Source: Curvibacter sp. GWA2_64_110
GTDB lineage: Bacteria; Pseudomonadota; Gammaproteobacteria; Burkholderiales; Burkholderiaceae_C
DNA length: 64,000 bases
Reading direction: 5' to 3'
NCBI GenBank assembly: GCA_001797315.1
Contig: MGPC01000038.1
Coordinates: 45,472 to 109,471, forward strand
Shown: in pieces, positions 51,934 to 63,015 of the stretch
Layout: every line of letters begins with the position of its first letter
Position numbering within the stretch: the stretch's first letter is position 1
The notes under the pieces: generated by a model
What the model saw: the letters and a program-made list of their open reading frames with translations, nothing else
Databases searched by the model: none
What the model was told of the DNA's origin: nothing
Translations under genes and position numbers: made by a program

Positions 51934-53055
51934 TCAGCGCTGCCCGATCTTCACGTTGCCGAAAATCGTCTGTGCCTCGCGCGGCAGGCAGCGCCAGTAC
52001 GGGGCGCTGGCCTGGACCTGGCCGCCCAGCTCGGCGGCCGCTTCCCAGGGCCAGCGTGGCTTGAACAGCAGCACGCGGGCAATCGCAATCAGGTCGGCAT
52101 CACCGGCTTGCAGGATGTCTTCCGCCTGCTGCGGCTGCGTGATCAGGCCCACCGCCGTGGTGGGCAGGCCGCAAGCCTGGCGAATCGCGCGCGCAAACGG
52201 CACCTGGTAGCCCGGGCCGAGGGTGATTTTCTGCAGTGGCGACACGCCGGCGGTGGAGACATGGACGAAGTCGCAGCCCAGGGCCTTGAGGCGGCGCGCG
52301 AACTCCGCCGTCTGCGTCACGTCCAGCCCGCCCTCGACCCAGTCGATGGCCGAGATGCGCATTCCTACCGGGCCGTCGAATACCTGGCGCACCGCGGCGA
52401 ATACCTCAAGCGGAAAGCGCATGCGATTTTCCAGGCTGCCGCCGTAGGCGTCGTCGCGCTGGTTGGCCAGCGGCGAGAGGAACTGGTGCAGCAGGTAACC
52501 GTGCGCAGCGTGCAGCTCGATGGCGTCGATGCCGATGCGCTGCGCGCGCTGGGCCGCGGCGACAAAGGCGTCGCGGATCTCCGCCATCTGCGCCAGCGTC
52601 AGTGCCGTGGGTGGGGCCTCGGTCGGCAGTTGCGGCAGGGCCGAAGGGCCGACGGGTGGCCAGCCGCCTTGTGCGGGCGGCAGCAGTTGCCCGCCTTGCC
52701 AGGGTGCCGCGCTGGAGGCTTTGCGTCCGGCATGCGAGAGCTGGATGCACACCGGCATCGGCGGTGCCAGCTTGCGGGCACGCTGCAAGGTGTCGCCCAG
52801 GGCCTTCTCGGTGCGCTCGTCCCACAGGCCCAGGCAGTCGGGCGTGATGCGGCCCTCGGGCGTGATGGCGGTGGCTTCCAGGGTCAGCAGTCCGGCGCCG
52901 CTGTTCAGCAGGTTGGTCCAGTGCGCCAGATGCCAGTCGCCGGCTTCGCCGTTGACGGCGGCGTACTGGCACATGGGGGCGATGACGATGCGGTTGGCCA
53001 AGGCCAGTCCGCCGCGCGGCGAGGGCAGGGTGTAGGGGGAGAACAGCAGGCTCAC
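51934..53055 (-). CDS. NADH:flavin oxidoreductase, old yellow enzyme family (YqjM type)
   Basis: A 373-residue FMN TIM-barrel ene-reductase. The YqjM-type Cys is in APMCQYAA (about residue 29), the substrate-binding HxxH is in ELHAAHGYL, and the phosphate-binding region lies near ARVLLF at the C-terminus. Members reduce activated C=C bonds. The GTG start at 53055 has an AAGGA site 7 bases upstream. It is convergent with the SPOR gene. Confidence 0.9.
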   Translation of the reverse strand: MSLLFSPYTLPSPRGGLALANRIVIAPMCQYAAVNGEAGDWHLAHWTNLLNSGAGLLTLEATAITPEGRITPDCLGLWDERTEKALGDTLQRARKLAPPMPVCIQLSHAGRKASSAAPWQGGQLLPPAQGGWPPVGPSALPQLPTEAPPTALTLAQMAEIRDAFVAAAQRAQRIGIDAIELHAAHGYLLHQFLSPLANQRDDAYGGSLENRMRFPLEVFAAVRQVFDGPVGMRISAIDWVEGGLDVTQTAEFARRLKALGCDFVHVSTAGVSPLQKITLGPGYQVPFARAIRQACGLPTTAVGLITQPQQAEDILQAGDADLIAIARVLLFKPRWPWEAAAELGGQVQASAPYWRCLPREAQTIFGNVKIGQR

Positions 53056-53180
53056 AGGAAATCCTTACAGGGTGGACAGGCGCCGCGAATGGCGCGCCCC
53101 AAGCAGCGTGAAATTGTGTCACGCTCGGATGCAGGGCGATTTGGCACAATGGATTGCCCCATGGAACAATCAGGCTCTCT

Positions 53181-53783
53181 ATGAAACTCCACATCCTTGC
53201 TGCTTTGGTGTTGCTGGTTGCCCAGCCTGTTCTGGCGCAGTTGCCGGCGCGCGATCTCAATGTGGAATTGCGGCAGATTGAAGAAAGCAGCGCCGGCGGC
53301 TATACGCTCGGCACCCAAGCGCAGGCGGCACTGCTGACACCGCAGCAGATGCGGGTGCGCAACGGCAGCAAGGCTTCGTTCAGCCTGGGGCAGACGATTC
53401 CGCTGCAGTGGGTGCAGTCGGTGTCATCCACCACCTCGACCCTGTCGGTGACCGGCGCCGATGCCAGCAGCCGCGGCGGCAGCGTGACGCAGGCGCTGGT
53501 CTGGATGGATGCCGGCCAGAGCCTGGTGGTCAAGCCGCGCTGGGCCGGTGGCAAGCAGCCGGTGACGGTCGAGGTTGAAATGCAGTCGGCCCATCTGGAA
53601 TCGCGTTCCGGGGGCGAACTGCCGGCCCAGGGGCGCAGCCAGCTGGTCACCACCGTGGGCGCACCGCTGGGGCAATGGGTCACGATCGCCACCAGCGGCA
53701 GCAGCCAGGTCAAGGACGCCTACAGCAGCGAGAGAGTGAGCGAGGCCCGGCGCCTGTTGCAGCTGCGGGTGTCCCTGCCTTGA
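53181..53783 (+). CDS. Exported protein of unknown function
   Basis: A 200-residue protein with a signal peptide (residues 1-19, VAQPVLAQ). The mature part is rich in Ser/Thr/Val, with likely beta-strands (VRNGSKASFSLGQTIPLQWVQSV, ALVWMDAGQSLVVKPRWAGG) like a small periplasmic beta-sandwich or secretin-like fragment, but I see no family signature. It lies 30 bases before oxyR. The ATG at 53181 has no strong Shine-Dalgarno sequence. Confidence 0.65.
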   Translation: MKLHILAALVLLVAQPVLAQLPARDLNVELRQIEESSAGGYTLGTQAQAALLTPQQMRVRNGSKASFSLGQTIPLQWVQSVSSTTSTLSVTGADASSRGGSVTQALVWMDAGQSLVVKPRWAGGKQPVTVEVEMQSAHLESRSGGELPAQGRSQLVTTVGAPLGQWVTIATSGSSQVKDAYSSERVSEARRLLQLRVSLP

Positions 53784-53813
53784 GCACATTCGGTTGAATG
53801 TCACAATTGCGCC

Positions 53814-54773
53814 ATGACACTGACCGAACTCAAATACATCGTCGCCGTGGCACGCGAGAAGCATTTCGGCAAGGCGGCCGAGGCCTGTTTCGTGTCGCAG
53901 CCGACCTTGTCGGTGGCTGTCAAGAAGATCGAGGAAGAGCTTGACGTCAAGCTGTTCGAGCGCAGTGCCAACGAGGTGACGGTCACGCCGTTGGGCGAGG
54001 AGATCGTGCGCCAAGCCCAGGCGGTGCTGGAGCAGGCGGCCAACATCAAGGAAATCGCCAAGCGCGGCAAGGACCCGCTGTCCGGCCCGCTGCGCCTGGG
54101 GGTGATCTACACCATCGGCCCCTACCTGCTGCCCGACCTGGTGCGCCAGATGATCACGCACACGCCGCAGATGCCGCTGATGCTGCAGGAGAATTTCACC
54201 GTCAAGCTGCTGGAGATGCTGCGCACCGGCGAGATCGATTGCGCCATCCTGGCCGAGCCTTTCCCGGATGCCGGGCTGGCGGTGGCGCCGCTGTACGACG
54301 AGCCTTTTTATGCGGCCGTGCCGTCGCAGCATCCGCTGGCGCAGCGCAACGACATCAGCAACGAGGAACTCAAGTCCGAGACCATGCTGCTGCTGGGCAC
54401 CGGCCACTGCTTCCGCGACCACGTGCTGGAGGTCTGTCCCGAGTTCGCCCGTTTCTCCAGCAATGCCGAGGGCATTCGCAAGAGCTTCGAGGGCTCTTCG
54501 CTGGAGACCATCAAGCACATGGTGGCGGCCGGCATGGGCGTGACGCTGGTGCCGCGCCTGAGCATTCCGAAGACGGCACTGGCGCCGAAGGCCAGGACCA
54601 AGGGTGCGGGCCAGGAAGACAGTTTCATCAAGTACCTGCCGTTTGCGGGCGAACCGCCCACGCGCCGCGTGGTGCTGGTGTGGCGGCGCAGTTTCACGCG
54701 CTACGAAGCCATTGCCGCCTTGCGCAACGCCGTCTACGCCTGCGAACTGCCGGGTGTCAAACGCTTGTCCTGA
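53814..54773 (+). CDS. oxyR: Hydrogen peroxide-responsive regulator OxyR
   Basis: A 319-residue LysR-type regulator. The N-terminal HTH (TLTELKYIVAVAREKHFGKAAEACFVSQPTLSVAVKKIEEEL) is standard, and the redox cysteines are Cys 199 and Cys 208 (GHCFRDHVLEVC), at the same positions as in Escherichia coli OxyR. Peroxide forms a disulfide between them and turns on catalase and peroxidase genes. The following DyP peroxidase gene, which starts 6 bases later, is a likely direct target or operon partner. Confidence 0.96.
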   Translation: MTLTELKYIVAVAREKHFGKAAEACFVSQPTLSVAVKKIEEELDVKLFERSANEVTVTPLGEEIVRQAQAVLEQAANIKEIAKRGKDPLSGPLRLGVIYTIGPYLLPDLVRQMITHTPQMPLMLQENFTVKLLEMLRTGEIDCAILAEPFPDAGLAVAPLYDEPFYAAVPSQHPLAQRNDISNEELKSETMLLLGTGHCFRDHVLEVCPEFARFSSNAEGIRKSFEGSSLETIKHMVAAGMGVTLVPRLSIPKTALAPKARTKGAGQEDSFIKYLPFAGEPPTRRVVLVWRRSFTRYEAIAALRNAVYACELPGVKRLS

Positions 54774-54778
54774 GAGGA

Positions 54779-55696
54779 ATGGTGGTGACGGTACACAAGA
54801 CCCAGCCGGGCATTCTGGCGCCCGTGCCCCCAGCCGGGCGTTATGTTTTTTTCTCCCTGACGCCTTCTGTACCCGCGCCGCGTGTGCGCGACAGCCTGCA
54901 GCGGCTGGCCGCCCTGGTCGACGGCAAGGCGGTGGTGGCGGGGCTGGGGCCGGCATGCCTGCAAGCCCTGGGCGCCCGGGTGCCCGGCTTGCACGAACTG
55001 GCGGCCATTTCCAATCTGGGTATCGAGGTGCCGTCGACGCCGGCGGCCCTGTGTTGCTGGTTGCGTGGCAGTGACCGCGGTGACTTGCTGCTTCTCTCGC
55101 GCCAACTGGAAAAAGCCCTGGCGCCGGCGTTTGAATTGACGCGCGTGACCGACGGCTTCCGCCATGGGCGCGGCCCCAACGGCCACGGCCGGGACCTGAC
55201 CGGGTATGAGGATGGCACGGAAAACCCGACCGGGCGCGACGCGCGTGCCGCGGCCGTGGCGCACGGCCAGGGCGATGGGCTGGATGGGGCGAGTTTCATG
55301 GCGGTCCAGCTCTGGACCCATGACCTGGATGCCTTCGACGCCATGCCTTCGCAGGCGCAGGATCACATGATCGGGCGCCGTCGCAGCGACAACGAAGAAC
55401 TCGACGATGCGCCTGCGTCGGCGCATGTGAAGCGCACTGCGCAGGAAAGTTTTACCCCCGAGGCCTTTGTGTTGCGGCGCTCCATGCCGTGGGCTGAAGG
55501 CGGGCAGGCCGGTCTGGTGTTCGTGGCTTTCGGCAAATCGCTGGCTGCCTTCGAGGCCCAGATGCGCCGCATGGCCGGGCTGGAGGACGGCATCACGGAT
55601 GCGCTGTTCCAGATTGCCAAACCCGTGACCAGCGCCAGTTTCTGGTGCCCGCCCCTGCGCGACGGCCGGCTGGATCTGCGCCACCTCGGAGGCTGA
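54779..55696 (+). CDS. DyP-type haem peroxidase
   Basis: A 305-residue cytoplasmic peroxidase. The DyP hallmark GxxDG is seen as [11 protein letters not shown] (residues about 142-152), and the proximal haem-ligand His is in [12 protein letters not shown] (about 220). There is no Tat signal or encapsulin-targeting tail. The start overlaps the oxyR end region (6 bases after the stop) with a GAGAGG site, so it is cotranscribed with oxyR. A second product link is ubiA, which follows after 6 bases. Confidence 0.92.
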   Translation: MVVTVHKTQPGILAPVPPAGRYVFFSLTPSVPAPRVRDSLQRLAALVDGKAVVAGLGPACLQALGARVPGLHELAAISNLGIEVPSTPAALCCWLRGSDRGDLLLLSRQLEKALAPAFELTRVTDGFRHGRGPNGHGRDLTGYEDGTENPTGRDARAAAVAHGQGDGLDGASFMAVQLWTHDLDAFDAMPSQAQDHMIGRRRSDNEELDDAPASAHVKRTAQESFTPEAFVLRRSMPWAEGGQAGLVFVAFGKSLAAFEAQMRRMAGLEDGITDALFQIAKPVTSASFWCPPLRDGRLDLRHLGG

Positions 55697-55701
55697 GCCT
55701 G

Positions 55702-56565
55702 ATGGTGCTGTCGCGCAAAGCCGCTCTTTACCTGGACCTGATCCGCTGGAACCGGCCGGCGGGCTGGCTGCTGCTGCTCTGGCCGTCCTTGAGCGCGCTC
55801 TGGGTGGCGGCCGACGGTTTCCCGGGCTGGCATCTGGTGGCGGTGTTCGTGCTGGGCACCATCCTGATGCGCAGTGCGGGCTGCTGCCTCAACGATGTGG
55901 CGGACCGCGACTTCGACCGCCACGTCAAGCGCACGGCGCAGCGGCCCGTGACCACTGGTGCCGTGTCGGTGCGCGAGGCGCTGTGGCTGGGGGTGGTGCT
56001 GGCGCTGCTGGCTTTCGTGCTGGTGCTGACCACCAACCCGGTGGCGGTGCTGTGGTCGTTTGCCGCGCTGGCTGTGGCCATGGTCTATCCCTATGCCAAG
56101 CGCTTTTTTGCCATGCCGCAGGCGGTGCTGGGCGTGGCCTTCAGCTTTGGCATCCCGATGGCCTTTGCCGCGGTACAGGGGCAGGTGCCGCTGCTGGCCT
56201 GGGTGCTGCTGCTGGGCAACCTGTTCTGGGTGCTGGCCTACGACACCGAGTACGCCATGGTCGATCGTGACGACGACCTGCGCATCGGCATGAAGACCTC
56301 GGCCATCACGCTGGGGCGCTTCGATGTGCCGGTGGTGCTGGCCAGCTACCTGGTTTATCTGTCAATTTGGGCTCTGGCCCTTGTCAATACTGCGGCATGT
56401 GCTATATTTTATATAGCAATTGCGGTGGCCCTGGCGCAGGTGGCCTGGCACTACACGTTGATCCGTGGCCGCACGCGCGAGGGTTGCTTCAAGGCCTTTC
56501 GCATCAACCACTGGCTGGGTTTTACCGTCTTTGCCGGCATCGTGGCCGGCTACACGCTGACATGA
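55702..56565 (+). CDS. ubiA: 4-hydroxybenzoate polyprenyltransferase UbiA
   Basis: A 287-residue inner membrane prenyltransferase for ubiquinone synthesis. The two Mg-diphosphate motifs are NDVADRDFD (about residue 64) and [12 protein letters not shown] (about residue 186). About eight or nine helices are predicted. The helix at about residues 220-240 ([21 protein letters not shown]) is encoded by R1 copy 8, yet the length is normal for the family. A GGAGGC site lies 7 bases upstream of the ATG. Confidence 0.96.
   Translation: MVLSRKAALYLDLIRWNRPAGWLLLLWPSLSALWVAADGFPGWHLVAVFVLGTILMRSAGCCLNDVADRDFDRHVKRTAQRPVTTGAVSVREALWLGVVLALLAFVLVLTTNPVAVLWSFAALAVAMVYPYAKRFFAMPQAVLGVAFSFGIPMAFAAVQGQVPLLAWVLLLGNLFWVLAYDTEYAMVDRDDDLRIGMKTSAITLGRFDVPVVLASYLVYLSIWALALVNTAACAIFYIAIAVALAQVAWHYTLIRGRTREGCFKAFRINHWLGFTVFAGIVAGYTLT
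56361..56420 (-). repeat. Dispersed element R1, copy 8 (inside ubiA)
   Basis: Read on the minus strand: GCTATA...ATAGC (a perfect 17-base palindrome), ACATGCCGC (9), then ACAAGGGCCAGAGCC and a T-rich end. It encodes a membrane helix of UbiA. Confidence 0.8.
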
Positions 56566-56589
56566 AAAAGCCGCCCCGTGGGGCGGCTT
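56566..56589 (-). terminator. Intrinsic terminator after the small exported gene
   Basis: AAGCCGCCCC-GT-GGGGCGGCTT stem with T residues on the minus-strand downstream side. It starts right at the ubiA stop, so it serves mainly the minus-strand gene. Confidence 0.75.
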
Positions 56590-56633
56590 GAGTGGGCGGC
56601 GCTGCGTTACGGCAAACGCAGTCGCCGCGGCCA

Positions 56634-56852
56634 TTATTTCTGCTTCTTCGCTTTCTTGGACTTCTTGGCTTTGGCCCTTTTCTTGCTGGCATTGGCTTTG
56701 GGCTGGGCTTCAGCCGGCTGCGGCTGTGCCGCCGGTTGCACGGCGGGTTGCGCCGGCACGGCCGGCTGTGCCTGGGCCGCGGCCTGCGTGGAAACCGCCA
56801 GCGGCAGGGCCAACACAACCGCGCTGATCAGGGTGGTAAGCAGTTTGTTCAT
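56634..56852 (-). CDS. Small exported Ala/Gln/Pro-rich protein with Lys-rich tail
   Basis: A 72-residue protein with a signal peptide (to about residue 25, STQAAAQ), an Ala/Gln/Pro-rich middle and a strongly basic C-terminus (SKKRAKAKKSKKAKKQK). No enzyme motif. The composition suggests a periplasmic or surface polycation, but function is unknown. GGATTT-type weak ribosome site before the ATG at 56852; the downstream terminator supports a real gene. Confidence 0.65.
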   Translation of the reverse strand: MNKLLTTLISAVVLALPLAVSTQAAAQAQPAVPAQPAVQPAAQPQPAEAQPKANASKKRAKAKKSKKAKKQK

Positions 56853-56945
56853 GGGGCAAATCCTCTCGTCGTTATGTCGGGAATGCGCGGTGTCAGCCGG
56901 GGCCGTGCGCAAGCTGCACTTTAATCCCATTTGGCGCTCAGGCTT

Positions 56946-57761
56946 TCAGTCGCGGCCGAATTCTTCGCCGAGCTCCCGGGCGCGGTGCTGGGCGGCCTGC
57001 ATGGCCTGGACGAACAGCGGCTTGACCTGGTGGTCTTCCAGGCTGGTGAGGGCCGCATGGGTGGTGCCGCCTTTGGAGGTGACGCGCTGGCGCAGGATTT
57101 CCGGCGGCTCGGCGGACGCATGCGCCAGCGCGCTGGCGCCGCGGAAGGTTTGCACCGCCAGCTTGTAGGCCTGCTCGCGCGTCAGCCCCATGCCGGCGCC
57201 GGCGTCGGTCATGGCTTCCAGGAAATAGAACACATAGGCCGGGCCGGAGCCGGACAGGGCGGTGACGGCGTCGATCTGTGCTTCGCGCTCGACCCAGAGG
57301 AACTCGCCCATGGTGGCGGCGACCTCCTCGACCCGGCGTCGATCATCAGATGTCACGCCGGGGCGGGGAAACAGGCCGGTGATGCCCATGCCGATCAGGG
57401 CCGGCGTGTTGGGCATGCTGCGCACCACGCGGTCGGTGCCGAGCCAGCGCGCGATGCTGTCGCTCGGGATACCGGCAGCCACGCTCAGGTGCAGGGCGGA
57501 CGGGGTGTGCGCACGCACCGGCGCGGCGGCTTCCTTGAAGGTCTGGGGTTTGACGGCCCACACCACCATGCTGACGCCAGCGAGAAAGTCGCCAGCCTGT
57601 GCATGGGCCGTGATGCCGAACTTGTCCTGCAGGGCCTGTTGCGCCTCGGGGAAGGGCTCGACCACCTCGATCTGGCCGGCCGGCAGGCCGCGCTTGATCA
57701 GGCCGCCGATGATGGCGCTGGCCATGTTGCCGCCGCCGATGAATGCAATTCGTTCGCTCAT
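56946..57761 (-). CDS. proC: Pyrroline-5-carboxylate reductase
   Basis: A 271-residue enzyme for the last step of proline synthesis. The Rossmann motif [17 protein letters not shown] starts at residue 4, the family blocks [15 protein letters not shown] (about 113) and [21 protein letters not shown] and [15 protein letters not shown] follow. The ATG at 57761 was preferred on family length. It is divergent from glpK with 80 bases between. Confidence 0.97.
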   Translation of the reverse strand: MSERIAFIGGGNMASAIIGGLIKRGLPAGQIEVVEPFPEAQQALQDKFGITAHAQAGDFLAGVSMVVWAVKPQTFKEAAAPVRAHTPSALHLSVAAGIPSDSIARWLGTDRVVRSMPNTPALIGMGITGLFPRPGVTSDDRRRVEEVAATMGEFLWVEREAQIDAVTALSGSGPAYVFYFLEAMTDAGAGMGLTREQAYKLAVQTFRGASALAHASAEPPEILRQRVTSKGGTTHAALTSLEDHQVKPLFVQAMQAAQHRARELGEEFGRD

Positions 57762-57841
57762 GTGATGTTCTTTCTGCTGCCGTACCCAGACGGCAAAGTC
57801 CTGCATCGGATTGTCGCAGTTTGCTGCTACGCTTTGGGCCC

Positions 57842-59365
<1,524 letters not shown>

Positions 59366-59368
59366 GCC

Positions 59369-60979
59369 ATGGCAGACAACGACGTGCCCTTGCCCACTCG
59401 GCGTGCTGAGCTGCTGACCCGTCTGGCGCAGACGCCTGATTTCGATCTGGCTGTGGTCGGGGGTGGCGCTACGGGACTCGGGGTGGCGCTTGATGCCGCG
59501 GCGCGCGGCCTGCGGGTGCTGCTGCTGGAGGCGCATGACTTTGCCCAAGGCACGTCCTCGCGCTCGACCAAGTTGGTGCACGGTGGTGTGCGCTACCTGG
59601 CCCAGGGCCGGCTGTCGCTGGTGCGCGAGGCGCTGCGGGAGCGCCGCCTGTTACTGGCCAATGCCCCCCATCTGGCACGACCGCTGTCGTTTGTCGTGCC
59701 AGCTTACCGCTGGTGGGACAAGCCGTTCTATGGTGTCGGCCTCAAACTGTATGACCTGTTGGCCGGCCAGGCCGGCCTTGGGCGTACCGAGCTGCTGAGC
59801 CCGACGCAGACCCTGCAGACCCTGCCGACGGTCCAGCCGCAGCATTTGTACGGCGGCGTGCGTTACTGGGACGGCCAGTTCGACGACGCCCGGCTGGCGT
59901 TGGCGCTGGCGCGGACCGCTGCCCGTGCCGGGGCGTTGCTGCTCAATCACTGCCCGGTGGGCGAACTGCTCCATGAACAGGGACGGGTGGCCGGGCTGCG
60001 CTGCACGGATGTGGAAACCGGTCGGTCTTTTGCGGTCCGCGCCCGTTGTGTCGTCAATGCCACGGGGGTCTGGGTCGATGCCTTGCGGCAGCAGGATAGT
60101 GTTGCCAATGGTCAGTCCGTGCATCCGGTGGTGACGCCGAGCCAAGGCGTGCATTTGGTGGTGGACCGCGAGTTTCTGCCGGGGGACGCCGCACTGATGG
60201 TGCCGAAAACATCGGATGGCCGGGTGCTGTTTGCCGTGCCTTGGCTGGGCAAGCTGATTCTGGGGACGACCGACACACCACGCGATGCGATTGAGCCCGA
60301 GCCGCGGCCGTTGGCCCATGAGGTGGATTTCATTCTGGGTGAAGCCGGGCGCTATTTGCGCCGGGCGCCGACGCGGCAGGATGTTCGCAGCATCTGGGTC
60401 GGTTTGCGTCCCCTGGTGCAACTGCAGCCGGAGGGTTCGAGGGGGCATGAGGCGACCCAGGCGATGAGCCGGGAGCATGCCGTGCTGGTCAGTCGTAGCG
60501 GGTTGGTGAGTGTGACCGGCGGCAAGTGGACCACCTATCGTGCCATGGCCGAGGATGTTCTGGCGCACTGCACGGAAGCGGGCTTGTTGCCGGATGTCCA
60601 ATCTGAGGTGACTGCTCACATGAGGCTTGTCGGCGCGCCGGAGATGGCGCAAGAGGTATCGCTGAGTTCGGCAACAAGTCTTGATTTGTATGGCGACGAG
60701 AAAAAGTATGTGCTTGCTTTGGAAGGGGCGGACGCCATGCTGGCGGATGGCTTGAGCGAGGCCATGGTGCGGTTTGCTGCGCGCCATGAGTATGCGCGTA
60801 CGGTGGAGGATGTGCTGGCCCGCCGGGTTCGCCTGCTGTTTCTGGATGCACGGCTGGCCCGCCAGGTGGCGCCTCGGGTGGCGGAGCTGTTGCGGCAGGA
60901 GACCGATGCAGACCCGCGGTTGGACGCGTTCCTGAGGCTGGCTGACAAATATATGTGGTTGCCGGAGCAGGGTGCTTGA
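59369..60979 (+). CDS. glpD: Aerobic glycerol-3-phosphate dehydrogenase
   Basis: A 536-residue FAD enzyme, bound to the inner membrane, that oxidises glycerol 3-phosphate to dihydroxyacetone phosphate and passes electrons to quinone. The FAD motif FDLAVVGGGATGLGVALDAAARG is at about residue 25, SSRSTKLVHGGVRYL follows, and GGKWTTYRAMAEDVL lies near residue 385. The 3' end overlaps the -35 box of the ribosomal protein promoter. Last third of the gene shows lower GC than the rest. Confidence 0.96.
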   Translation: MADNDVPLPTRRAELLTRLAQTPDFDLAVVGGGATGLGVALDAAARGLRVLLLEAHDFAQGTSSRSTKLVHGGVRYLAQGRLSLVREALRERRLLLANAPHLARPLSFVVPAYRWWDKPFYGVGLKLYDLLAGQAGLGRTELLSPTQTLQTLPTVQPQHLYGGVRYWDGQFDDARLALALARTAARAGALLLNHCPVGELLHEQGRVAGLRCTDVETGRSFAVRARCVVNATGVWVDALRQQDSVANGQSVHPVVTPSQGVHLVVDREFLPGDAALMVPKTSDGRVLFAVPWLGKLILGTTDTPRDAIEPEPRPLAHEVDFILGEAGRYLRRAPTRQDVRSIWVGLRPLVQLQPEGSRGHEATQAMSREHAVLVSRSGLVSVTGGKWTTYRAMAEDVLAHCTEAGLLPDVQSEVTAHMRLVGAPEMAQEVSLSSATSLDLYGDEKKYVLALEGADAMLADGLSEAMVRFAARHEYARTVEDVLARRVRLLFLDARLARQVAPRVAELLRQETDADPRLDAFLRLADKYMWLPEQGA

Positions 60980-61004
60980 CGGCCGGAAATTAACTTGGCA
61001 TAAT
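60976..61004 (+). promoter_or_regulatory. Promoter of the spc ribosomal protein operon
   Basis: TTGACG, an exact 17-base spacer, and CATAAT. The -35 overlaps the glpD stop codon. The expected start near 61011 gives a leader of about 137 bases before rplN. Confidence 0.75.
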
Positions 61005-61147
61005 TAAAGGCTTCGCGTTAAAAAGACGCGGAGTTTCTGCCCAGCGGAGACGGTGTGAGTGGTTCATGCCGAGGACGACGGGCCCAAGACTGACCGGGGT
61101 GTTTTCGCTGTGCGGGAGCCCTTTCGGTGCAAGTTGGGAATATTGAA

Positions 61148-61516
61148 ATGATCCAGACTGAATCTCGGTTAGAAGTCGCCGACAACACCGGCGCGAAGTC
61201 CGTTTTGTGCATCAAGGTGCTCGGCGGTTCCAAGCGTCGCTATGCCAGCGTAGGCGACATCATCAAGGTGAGCATCAAGGAAGCTGCTCCGCGCGGCCGC
61301 GTCAAGAAGGGCGAGGTCTATAGCGCTGTGGTGGTTCGCACGGCCAAGGGTATCCGTCGGGGCGACGGTTCGCTGGTCAAGTTCGACGGCAATGCCGCTG
61401 TGCTGCTCAACAACAAACTGGAGCCGATTGGCACCCGCATCTTTGGACCGGTCACGCGCGAGCTGCGTACCGAGAAGTTCATGAAGATCGTGTCCCTGGC
61501 TCCTGAAGTTCTCTAA
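61148..61516 (+). CDS. rplN: 50S ribosomal protein L14
   Basis: 122 residues, the normal length. [46 protein letters not shown] is the L14 signature region. First gene of the spc operon here; it is separated from the rest of S10-operon genes (rplC to rpsQ) which are not in the window upstream, glpD taking that place. The ATG at 61148 has a GGGAA site. Confidence 0.98.
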   Translation: MIQTESRLEVADNTGAKSVLCIKVLGGSKRRYASVGDIIKVSIKEAAPRGRVKKGEVYSAVVVRTAKGIRRGDGSLVKFDGNAAVLLNNKLEPIGTRIFGPVTRELRTEKFMKIVSLAPEVL

Positions 61517-61525
61517 GGACCCGCC

Positions 61526-61846
61526 ATGAACAAGATTCGCAAAGGCGACGACGTCATCGTGCTCACGGGGCGCGACAAGGGCAAGCGCGGCAAGGTTGCG
61601 CTGCGCAAGGATGACTCCCATATTCTGGTTGAGGGTGTGAATCTGGTGAAGAAGCACACCAAGCCCAATCCGATGAAGGGCACCACGGGTGGCATCGTCG
61701 AGAAGGCCATGCCGATTCATCAGTCCAACGTGGCTATTTTCAATGCGGCTACCGGCAAGGCTGACCGTGTGGGCATCAAGCTGCTGGCGGATGGCAAACG
61801 CGTTCGCGTTTACAAGTCCAGCGGCGAAGAAATCAAGGTGGCATAA
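61526..61846 (+). CDS. rplX: 50S ribosomal protein L24
   Basis: 106 residues with the KOW motif [19 protein letters not shown] at the N-terminus, followed by [15 protein letters not shown]. Nine bases after rplN, in the conserved spc order. The upstream site is AAGGA. It initiates 50S assembly near the exit tunnel. Confidence 0.98.
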   Translation: MNKIRKGDDVIVLTGRDKGKRGKVALRKDDSHILVEGVNLVKKHTKPNPMKGTTGGIVEKAMPIHQSNVAIFNAATGKADRVGIKLLADGKRVRVYKSSGEEIKVA

Positions 61847-61848
61847 GC

Positions 61849-62388
61849 ATGGCACGTCTGCAACAACACTATCGCGAGAAGGTGGTTCCTGAGTTGACCG
61901 CCAAGTTCGGCTACAAGTCGCCCATGCAGGTGCCGCGCATTACCAAGATCACCCTGAACATGGGTGTGAGCGAAGCGGTCGCCGACAAGAAGGTCATGGA
62001 CAACGCCGTGAGCGATCTGACCAAGATCGCCGGCCAGAAGCCGGTTGTGACCAAGGCCAAGAAGGCTATCGCCGGTTTCAAGATCCGCGAAGGCCAGGCC
62101 ATTGGCTGCATGGTGACCCTGCGTGGCGTCCAGATGTTTGAGTTCCTGGATCGTTTTGTCACCGTGGCTCTGCCGCGTGTGCGTGACTTCCGTGGTATCT
62201 CCGGTCGCGCTTTCGATGGTCGTGGCAACTACAACATCGGCGTCAAAGAGCAGATCATTTTCCCTGAGATCGAGTACGACAAGGTGGATGCCTTGCGCGG
62301 TCTCAATATCAGCATCACCACAACGGCCCAAACCGACGAAGAGTGCAAGGCGCTGCTCGCTGGTTTCCGTTTCCCGTTCAAGAACTGA
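61849..62388 (+). CDS. rplE: 50S ribosomal protein L5
   Basis: 179 residues. Family blocks [56 protein letters not shown] are intact. It binds 5S rRNA and contacts the P-site tRNA. Three bases after rplX. Confidence 0.98.
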   Translation: MARLQQHYREKVVPELTAKFGYKSPMQVPRITKITLNMGVSEAVADKKVMDNAVSDLTKIAGQKPVVTKAKKAIAGFKIREGQAIGCMVTLRGVQMFEFLDRFVTVALPRVRDFRGISGRAFDGRGNYNIGVKEQIIFPEIEYDKVDALRGLNISITTTAQTDEECKALLAGFRFPFKN

Positions 62389-62396
62389 GGTGACCC

Positions 62397-62702
62397 GTGG
62401 CTAAAGTAGCTTTGATCGAGCGCGAGCTCAAGCGAGACAAACTGGTCGCCAAGTACGCGAAAAAACACGCGGAACTCAAGGCCATTGCAAACGACGCCAA
62501 GCGTAGCGATGAAGAGCGTGCGGCTGCCCGTCTGGGCCTGCAGAAGCTCCCGCGCAACGCCAACCCGACGCGCCAGCGCAACCGTTGCGCCATTACCGGT
62601 CGTCCGCGCGGTACGTTCCGCCAGTTCGGCTTGGCTCGCGCCAAGATTCGTGAATTGGCTTTTGCCGGCGACATCCCTGGTGTCACCAAGGCCAGCTGGT
62701 AA
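62397..62702 (+). CDS. rpsN: 30S ribosomal protein S14
   Basis: 101 residues, the long zinc-free form. C-terminal block [41 protein letters not shown] is conserved. It starts with GTG at 62397, with a GAGG site 5-6 bases upstream. It lies in the canonical place between rplE and rpsH. Confidence 0.97.
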   Translation: MAKVALIERELKRDKLVAKYAKKHAELKAIANDAKRSDEERAAARLGLQKLPRNANPTRQRNRCAITGRPRGTFRQFGLARAKIRELAFAGDIPGVTKASW

Positions 62703-62721
62703 GCGGTAGGAGAGATTAAAC

Positions 62722-62992
62722 ATGAGCATGAGTGATCCCATCGCCGACCTGTTGACACGCATCCGCAATGCGCAGATGGTGGCCAAAACCACCGTGTCTG
62801 TGCCGTCCGGTGATCGAGCGTATCGAGCGCGTCAGCCGTCCCGGCCTGCGCGTGTACAAAGGCCGCGATGCCATCCCCCAGGTCCAGAACGGAATGGGCG
62901 TGGCCATTGTGACAACCCCCAAGGGTGTCATGACCGATCGCAAGGCGCGCGCTACCGGTGTCGGTGGCGAAGTGCTCTGCTACGTGGCTTAA
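62722..62992 (+). pseudogene. rpsH: 30S ribosomal protein S8, broken by an internal out-of-frame deletion
   Basis: The first 29 codons give a normal S8 start ([20 protein letters not shown]...), and the last part from about 62804, in a different frame, gives [20 protein letters not shown]... to the normal C-terminus GEVLCYVA. About 40 residues (roughly 125 bases relative to the usual 131-residue protein) are missing between them, and the two parts are out of frame. The junction has CCGTCC at 62803-62808, shared by the two expected flanks. S8 is essential, so an assembly or sequencing error, or another copy elsewhere, must be considered before calling it a true loss. Confidence 0.85.
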
Positions 62993-63015
62993 CGCGGCAT
63001 TGAGGAGAAACTGAA

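Noticed and set aside
62722..63003. A short 93-residue version of S8 as a real protein
   Set aside because: The second half is a frame-shifted sequence unrelated to S8, while the true S8 C-terminus is present in another frame.
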